A stretch of DNA of 64,000 nucleotides, from assembly GCF_032884065.1 (NCBI RefSeq), contig NC_088881.1, forward strand, positions 4,522,001 to 4,586,000. The letters are read 5' to 3'. Shown one piece after another: positions 57,100-64,000 of the stretch. Source of the DNA: Artemia franciscana. Lineage: Eukaryota; Arthropoda; Branchiopoda; Anostraca; Artemiidae. The position numbers and the translations under genes are program-made. Below the pieces are notes generated by a model, which saw only the letters and a list, made by a program, of their open reading frames with translations, ran no database searches and was not told where the DNA came from. Numbering within the stretch: the first letter of the stretch is position 1; each line of letters starts with the position of its first letter.

Positions 57100-57990
57100 C
57101 GGTTCAATCCATCTATTAAACCGTAAACAGCGAAATCCGGTGCGATTTTTGATTGCTCCCAGATGGTTGCAATTTTAATTAAAGGTAAAAAAAATGGTAA
57201 AGAATATGGCATTGGACTTTACAGTCCCTACCGGCGGCAACCGATCGGCAATTTTAATTGGTTTTTTATAGTATTTCAACGCACCCGTTGAACCTTAATG
57301 ACGCATAGATTTGCAGTTTTTTTTTGTGGAAAAAAAAGATGAGGTAATGATGAAATTCGAAAAAAATTGCCGTTTTCCAGAAAGACGTCGCTGCTTTTTC
57401 TCTGGCACAAAACGATTCACGCAGGGCAGCGGTGGCACAAATGCGGAACTGTTCACATTGAATTGGTTCAATCCATCTATTAAACAGCAAAATGCGATGC
57501 TTTATCTCTGGCACAAAACGATTCACGAAGGGCAGCGGTGGCACAAATGCGGAACTGTTCACATTGAATTGGTTCAATCCATCTATTAAACAGCAAAATG
57601 CGATGCTATTTTTATTATGGCTCCCAGGTGATTGAGATTCTCAGTGCGAAGTTGAAATATTTCACCGCAGTCGTTGAACCATCGTGACGGATAAACGTGC
57701 AGCAAAAGAAACGGATGAGATAGTTTCGAAATTTGGAAAAATTGCCTAACGATTCACGCAAAGCAGCAGCGACGAAAATGCGGTACTATCCTTATCGAAT
57801 CGGTTTACTCCATCTATTAAACCGTAAACAACGAAATGCGGTGCGATTTTTGATGGATCTCAGATGGTTGCAATTTTCCTTGGCTATTAAAAAATTCAAC
57901 ACGCCCGTTGATCCTTCATGCTCATGGACTTGCAACAAAAAACGGCCGAGATAAATGATCAAAATCGAAAAAAACTGCTGTTTTTCAAAA
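57100..57990. repeat. Satellite-like tandem repeat, about four units
   Basis: TCCATCTATTAAAC recurs near 57107, 57471, 57577 and 57810. The two middle units repeat at 106 bp (CTCTGGCACAAAACGATTCA). The outer ones share AACGAAATGCGGTGCGATTT, CAGATGGTTGCAATTTT and CACCCGTTGA over about 200 bp. Confidence 0.75.
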
Positions 57991-58199
57991 AACACAGCCG
58001 TGTGAACCTACGAATCTGTCCTGGAGTGGAGTGATTGAGGTGGATACCTAAGAAAGTTCTCCCTTGTTTTAGTTTAGTGTTTTAATCAAGTTCTTTAAGA
58101 TAAATCACTTTGGACATACCCTTTTTATAGACTTATTAATGGGTTTTCCCTTTAGAATTGGTATTAATGGGTTTTAGATTTTGAGGTAGACTTGTTTGG
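57991..58199. other. Intron 6, no feature
   Basis: TTAATGGGTTTT occurs twice (58136, 58165). Confidence 0.35.
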
Positions 58200-58420
58200 T
58201 GGCTGAAATCTGCTGGCTATTTGGTTTGGAAAGGGGGTCAATGGTATGACTGTAAGCTTAGCCAGAGTCAACTCCGCTCTAAATGGGTACCTGGAGAAAT
58301 CTGGGGTGAAAAACACGGGAAGAGTCAGATTATTTGCTTCCAACCACGCGTTACACTCCCGGCCGAAGACATCGAATCGGGAGATTGGTACGTGCCCAAC
58401 ACAGACCATTGGTCAGCATC
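58200..58420 (+). mobile_element. Decayed SINE copy
   Basis: CTTAGCCAGAGTCAACTCCG and CTCTAAATGGGTACCTGGAG match the body of the SINE at 63556-63885 over about 60 bp (with GGTCAATGGTATGACTGTAA upstream). The tRNA head is lost and the 3' part is diverged. Confidence 0.7.
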
Positions 58421-58800
58421 CAAAAAAGTTTTTTTTTGTATTTTTAAGATTCTCGCTGAGTTTTCAAACTTTGTTTTCTTAGTCTTGTAGTGTCGTGAAT
58501 GAGTGTGATAATTTAAATTAGAACAGAATCAAGATGTTACTCCAAGTTCCTGCTTTATGTTATCTAATTCGATTTTGTTCTCTAAAGTCCAATTCACATG
58601 CATGCTTTGTCAGACATTTATATTTGTGTGTAATCATTATCGACTGATAATAATTCGTTTCGTCTTTTAAAAACAAGTCTGATTGGTTGAGGATGATGAG
58701 GGTTTGAGATTGATGCCTTGTAGCTAAGCCCATATATGAACAGAGTAAGATCTAGAAAGTCTTACCCTCACACTCATACCCTGGAAAACTTCTTCAGGTT

Positions 58801-58806
<6 letters not shown>

Positions 58807-58883
<77 letters not shown>
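58807..58883. repeat. (TA)n microsatellite, left flank of Helitron array
   Basis: Pure TA ending with A immediately before the Helitron 5' TC. Confidence 0.9.
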
Positions 58884-58886
<3 letters not shown>

Positions 58887-60159
58887 ATATATATAAAAAT
58901 AAGTTGTCTGTGTGTGGATCTGTGGATCAGGTGACGTCATGTTTGTCCGCATATGACGTCTGAATTATTTCACACTAATACAAAAGAAGAAAAAAACTAA
59001 AAAAGGTAAAAACTACAAAAAAAAACTAAAAAGAAAAAAAAAAACTAAAAAAGCTAAAAAACTAAAAAAAACTAAAAAAAGGTAAAAATCTAATAACTAA
59101 AAAAAACTGAAAAAAATAAAAAAAGGCAAAAACTACAAAAAAAATAAAAACTAATAAAAAAACTAAAAAAGCTAAAAAACTAAAAAAAACTAAAAAAAAC
59201 TAAAAAAAGGTAAAAAACTAAAAACTAAAAAAGAAAAAAACTAAAAAAAAGGAAAAAACTGAAAAATAAAAGAGAAAAAGAAAACTAAAAAAATATGAAT
59301 AAATATATATAAAAATAAGTTGTATGTGGGTTATGTCTGTCTGTCTGTCTGTCGAGTGACGTCGTGTTTGTCCGCATATGACGTCTGAATTATTTCACAC
59401 TAATACAAAAGAAGAAAAAAAACTAAAAAAGGTAAAAACTACAAAACAAACTAAAAAGAAAAAAACTAAAAAAGCTAAAAAACTAAAAAAAACTAAAAAA
59501 AGGTAAAAAACTAAAAACTAAAAAAAACTGAAAAAACTAAAAAAAGGCAAAAACTAAAAAAAAAAACTAAAGACTAATAAAAAAACTAAAAAAGCTAAAA
59601 AACTAAAAAAACTAAAAAAACTAAAAAAAGGTAAAAAACAAAAAAAAAACTAAAAACTAAAAAAAAGGAAAAAACTGAAAAATAAGAGAAAAAGAAAACT
59701 AAAAAAATATTAATAAATATAAAAATTTTTAAAAACTAATAAAAAAACTAAAAAAGCTAAAAAACTAAAAAAACTAAAAAAAAGGTAAAAAACAAAAAAA
59801 AAACTAAAAACTAAAAAAGAAAAAACTAAAAAAAAGGAAAAAACTGAAAAATAAGAGAAAAAGAAAACTAAAAAAATATTAATAAATATAAAAAATATAA
59901 ATATAAATATAATATAAATTAGCAATCAACAAGCACCGAGACACAAATGACGACCGGGACACAGGGAGTATAAATGACGACCAGGACATAAGTAAAAAAA
60001 AAAAAACTAAAAAAACTAAAAAAATGGTAAAAACTACAAAAAAACTAAAAACTAATAAAAAAAACTAAAAAATCTAAAAATCTAAATAAACTAAAAAAGA
60101 AAAAAAGAAAAAAGGAAAAAAATAAAGGAGAAAAACAAAACTAAAAAACGAATGTATAT

Positions 60160-60385
60160 ACAGACCGGGACACCGGGATACAAATGACGACCGGGACACA
60201 GGGAATATAAATGACGACCGGGACACAGGGACACAACTACAATGGGGACGTCGGGGGGCACAGGGGGATATAAATGACGACCGGGACACAAGGAATATAA
60301 ATGACGACCGGGACACAGGGACATAACTACAAAGGGGACGCCGGGGTGCACAGGGGGATATATAAATGACGATGGCGACTCAGGG
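60160..60385. repeat. GACCGGGACAC minisatellite (block 1)
   Basis: GACGACCGGGACACAGGG and GAATATAAAT units, with GGGGACGCCGGGG variants. The counterpart in block 2 (62237-62545) has extra units. Confidence 0.8.
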
Positions 60386-60391
60386 AATGGT

Positions 60392-60585
60392 CGATTAGCA
60401 ATCACCATCAACAAAGCTCAAGGGCAATCATTAGAATCATGAGGTATAGATCTGAATACGGATTGTTTTCCCATGGACCATTATATGTTGCATGTTCAAG
60501 AGTCGGTAAACCTGAAAATCTATTTATATGCACAGACAATGGGACAGCAAAGAATGTTGTATATTCGCAAGTTTTACGTAGTTAA
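60392..60585 (+). pseudogene. Helitron Pif1-like helicase C-terminus
   Basis: Reads RLAITINKAQGQSLES, a TGA stop, GIDLNTDCF, a one-base deletion, then SHGPLYVACSRVGKPENLF and [15 protein letters not shown]. ITINKAQGQ and the SHGxLYVAxSR block are the last helicase motifs of Helitron Pif1-type proteins. The stop codon and the frameshift make this copy dead. Confidence 0.88.
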
Positions 60586-60586
60586 A

Positions 60587-60713
<127 letters not shown>

Positions 60714-62236
60714 ATATATAAAAAAATAAGTTGTCTGTGAGTGGATCTGTGGATGGATCAGGTGACGTCATGTTTGTCCGCATATGACGTCTGAATTATT
60801 TCACACTAATACAAAAGAAGAAAAAAACTAAAAAAGGTAAAAACTACAAAAAAAACTAAAAAGAAAAAAAAACTAAAAAAGCTAAAAAACTAAAAAAAGG
60901 TAAAAATCTAATAACTAAAAAAAAACTGAAAAAAATAAAAAAAGGCAAAAACTACAAAAAAATAAAAACTAATAAAAAAACTAAAAAAGCTAAAAAACTA
61001 AAAAAGCTAAAAAAAGGTAAAAAACTAAAAAAAACTAAAAACTAAAAAAGAAAAAAACTAAAAAAAAGGAAAAAACTGAAAAATAAAAGAGAAAAAGAAA
61101 ACTAAAAAAATATGAATAAATATATATAAAAATAAGTTGTTTGTGGGTTATGTCTGTCTGTCTGTCTTTCGAGTGACGTCGTGTTTGTCCGCATATGACG
61201 TCTGAATTATTTCACACTAATACAAAAGAAGAAAAAAACTAAAAAAGGTAAAAACTACAAAAAAAACTAAAAAGAAAAAAAAAACTAAAAAAGCTAAAAA
61301 ACTAAAAAAAACTAAAAAAAGGTAAAAATCTAATAACTAAAAAAAACTGAAAAAAATAAAAAAAGGCAAAAACTACAAAAAAAATAAAAACTAATAAAAA
61401 AACTAAAAAAGCTAAAAAACTAAAAAAAACTAAAAAAAACTAAAAAAAGGTAAAAAACTAAAAAAAACTAAAAACTAAAAAAGAAAAAAACTAAAAAAAA
61501 GGAAAAAACTGAAAAATAAAAGAGAAAAAAAAACTAAAAAAATATGAATAAATATATATAAAAATAAGTTGTTTGTGGGTTATGTCTGTCTGTCTGTCTG
61601 TCGAGTGACGTCGTGTTTGTCCGCATATGACGTCTGAATTATTTCACACTAATACAAAAGAAGAAAAAAAACTAAAAAAGGTAAAAACTACAAAAAAAAC
61701 TAAAAAGAAAAAAAACTAAAAAAGCTATAAAACTAAAAAAAACTAAAAAAAAGGTAAAAAACTAAAAACTAAAAAAAACTGAAAAAACTAAAAAAAGGCA
61801 AAAACTAAAAAAAAAACTAAAAACTAATAAAAAAACTAAAAAAGCTAAAAAACTAAAAAAACTAAAAAAAGGTAAAAAACAAAAAAAACTAAAAACTAAA
61901 AAAGAAAAAACTAAAAAAAAGGAAAAAACTGAAAAATAAGAGAAAAAGAAAACTAAAAAAATATTAATAAATATAAAAAATATAAATATAATATAAATTA
62001 GCAATCAACAAAGCACCGAGACACAAATGACGACCGGGACACAGGGAGTATAAATGACGACCAGGACATAAGTAAAAAAAAAAAACTAAAAAAACTAAAA
62101 AAATGGTAAAAACTACAAAAAAACTAAAAACTAATAAAAAAACTAAAAAATCTAAAAATCTAAATAAACTAAAAGAAAAAAAAGAAAAAAGGAAAAAAAT
62201 AAAGGAGAAAAACAAAACTAAAAAACGAATGTATAT

Positions 62237-62545
62237 ACAGACCGGGACACCGGGATACAAATGACGACCGGGACACAGGGAATATAAATGACGACCGGGA
62301 CACAGGGACACAACTACAATGGGGACGCCGGGGGGCACAGGGGGATATAAATGACGACCGGGACACCGGGACACAAGGAATATAAATGACGCCCGGGACA
62401 CTCAAAGAGAAATCACAGACTGGAACACCGGGACACAAATGACGACCGGGACACAGGGAATATAAATGACGACCGGGACACAGGGACATAACTACAAAGG
62501 GGACGCCGGGGTGCACAGGGGGATATATAAATGACGATGGCGACT
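62237..62545. repeat. GACCGGGACAC minisatellite (block 2)
   Basis: Same units as block 1 with an added CTCAAAGAGAAATCACAGAC section that also occurs in the arrays at 545 and 1840. Confidence 0.8.
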
Positions 62546-62556
62546 CAGGGAATGGT

Positions 62557-62678
62557 CGATTAGCAATCACCATCAACAAAGCTCAAGGGCAATCATTAGA
62601 ATCATGAGGTATAGATCTGAATACGGATTGTTTTCCCATGGACCATTATATGTTGCATGTTCAAGAGTCGGTAAACCT
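62557..62678 (+). pseudogene. Helitron helicase C-terminus, truncated
   Basis: Same sequence as 60392-60513, with the same TGA and the same one-base deletion. It stops after GKP, where the tail CTATATTCACAGGTGGGACA follows directly. Confidence 0.85.
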
Positions 62679-62724
62679 ATCTATATTCACAGGTGGGACA
62701 TAGGGACACAACTACAATGGCGCG

Positions 62725-62819
62725 TAACGACTTACGCGCGCGGGGGGGCTTGGGGGGGGCGCGAAGCGCCCCCACCAACTAGGTGTTGGGGTGGCGCGAA
62801 GCGCCACCCCAACAGCTAG
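62725..62819 (+). other. Helitron 3' end: two hairpins, each followed by CTAG
   Basis: Inner hairpin (about 62752-62775, GGGGGCGC-GAA-GCGCCCCC) is followed by AACTAGG. The outer hairpin (62784-62797 and 62801-62814, perfect 14-bp arms, GAA loop) is followed by GCTAG and a T. Both obey the hairpin plus CTRR rule. Confidence 0.85.
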
Positions 62820-63541
<722 letters not shown>

Positions 63542-63555
63542 CATTGTATAAATAA

Positions 63556-63885
63556 AAGTAAAAGTAAGTAAGTAAGACGGCACTAGACCCTTAAGGTCCA
63601 AACCGGCGGTGGAGATCTCCGTTTCATGGCCCTTCAGCCAAGAAGTGCAATGGGGGGCTGGGGGCCAACCATCCTGTGCTTTAGTACACCCTTCCTGCTT
63701 ACCTTCCCCAGCTTTCTCCAGGTACCCATTTAGAGCTGGGTCGACTCTGGCTGAGCTTACAGAGTCACGCCACTGACCCCCGTCCCAAACTAAATAACTG
63801 GTCACAACTGGGATTAAACCCGTGCCCCTTGGACACAGAATTCCCACGCCAGCGCGCCAACCACTCAGCCAGGACGGCATTCCTG
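63556..63885 (-). mobile_element. tRNA-derived SINE with 14-bp target-site duplication
   Basis: On the minus strand the head has an A-box-like TGGCTGAGTGGTTGG and a B-box-like GGGTTTAATCCC with class II (Ser/Leu type) spacing. The body includes CTCAGCCAGAGTCGACCC and TAAATGGGTACCTGGAGAAA, then ACGGAGATCTCCACCGCCGG and CCTTAAGGGTCTAGTGCCG, with a CTTA-repeat tail. CATTGTATAAATAA flanks both sides (63542-63555 and 63886-63899). Confidence 0.9.
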
Positions 63886-64000
63886 CATTGTATAAATAAG
63901 AAGCTTTTCAGTTTAAAAAAAAAAAAATGTTCACATTTATTAAATAGATATAATAACATAATAGGCATTTCTACTTTTCCCGAAACAGAAACATACCAAT

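Larger units (their letters stand above)
58884..60585 (+). mobile_element. Helitron-derived block 1
   Basis: Begins TCTATATATATAAAAATAAG at 58884 (after an A). A second 5' module starts at about 59305 (TATATATAAAAATAAGTTGT), about 420 bp on, each followed by GTCCGCATATGACGTCTGAA and a long AAAAACTAAAAAAGG tract. Then come the minisatellite (60160-60385) and the helicase C-terminus (60392-60585). The 3' hairpins are absent; the block runs into TA repeats. Confidence 0.8.

Overview
Animal nuclear DNA, AT-rich, with two intron-containing host genes on the + strand inside dense repeats. The exons encode conserved metazoan proteins. The transposons (Helitrons, several non-LTR retrotransposon lineages, a tRNA-derived SINE, a pogo-like remnant) are typical of invertebrates. 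A branchiopod crustacean such as Artemia is my guess from the repeat style; I cannot prove it from this window.

Gene 1 is Arl8, the lysosomal Arf-like GTPase. Only its last two coding exons are here (7795-7956 and 14883-15015). They join in frame and give the conserved C-terminal half with the NKRD guanine-binding motif; the earlier exons lie to the left. Gene 2 is a USP36/USP42-type ubiquitin-specific protease (Drosophila scrawny family). Six exons (26229-26357, 29862-29997, 34783-35001, 43598-43711, 51481-51589, 55298-55365) all keep phase and run from the initiator Met through the Cys box and the QEDAHEF box. The rest of the gene lies to the right. About 258 codons are spread over 29 kb of intron.

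Layout: 1-2.6 kb, Helitron remnants; 2.9-5.6 kb, tandem repeats; 6.7-7.4 kb, LINE 3' end; 7.4-15.0 kb, Arl8 with duplicated exon ends and a 2.4 kb LINE; 15.0-26.2 kb, intergenic with old repeats; 26.2-64 kb, the protease gene. Its introns hold foldback elements, TA microsatellites, an RNase H LINE, minisatellites, long palindromes, a tRNA-Lys-like sequence, a SINE with a clear target-site duplication, and a two-block Helitron array (58.9-62.8 kb).

The most unusual signals are these. (1) A Helitron family keeps the two ends of its protein gene around a minisatellite core and ends in two consecutive hairpins, each followed by CTAG. (2) The end of an Arl8 exon with its splice donor is amplified as a six-copy 176-bp tandem array, and the acceptor side is separately duplicated. 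(3) Degenerate second copies of Arl8 and USP exons lie in neighbouring introns. (4) Several long perfect or near-perfect inverted repeats lie in introns. I found no bacterial gene, CRISPR array, operon or rRNA.
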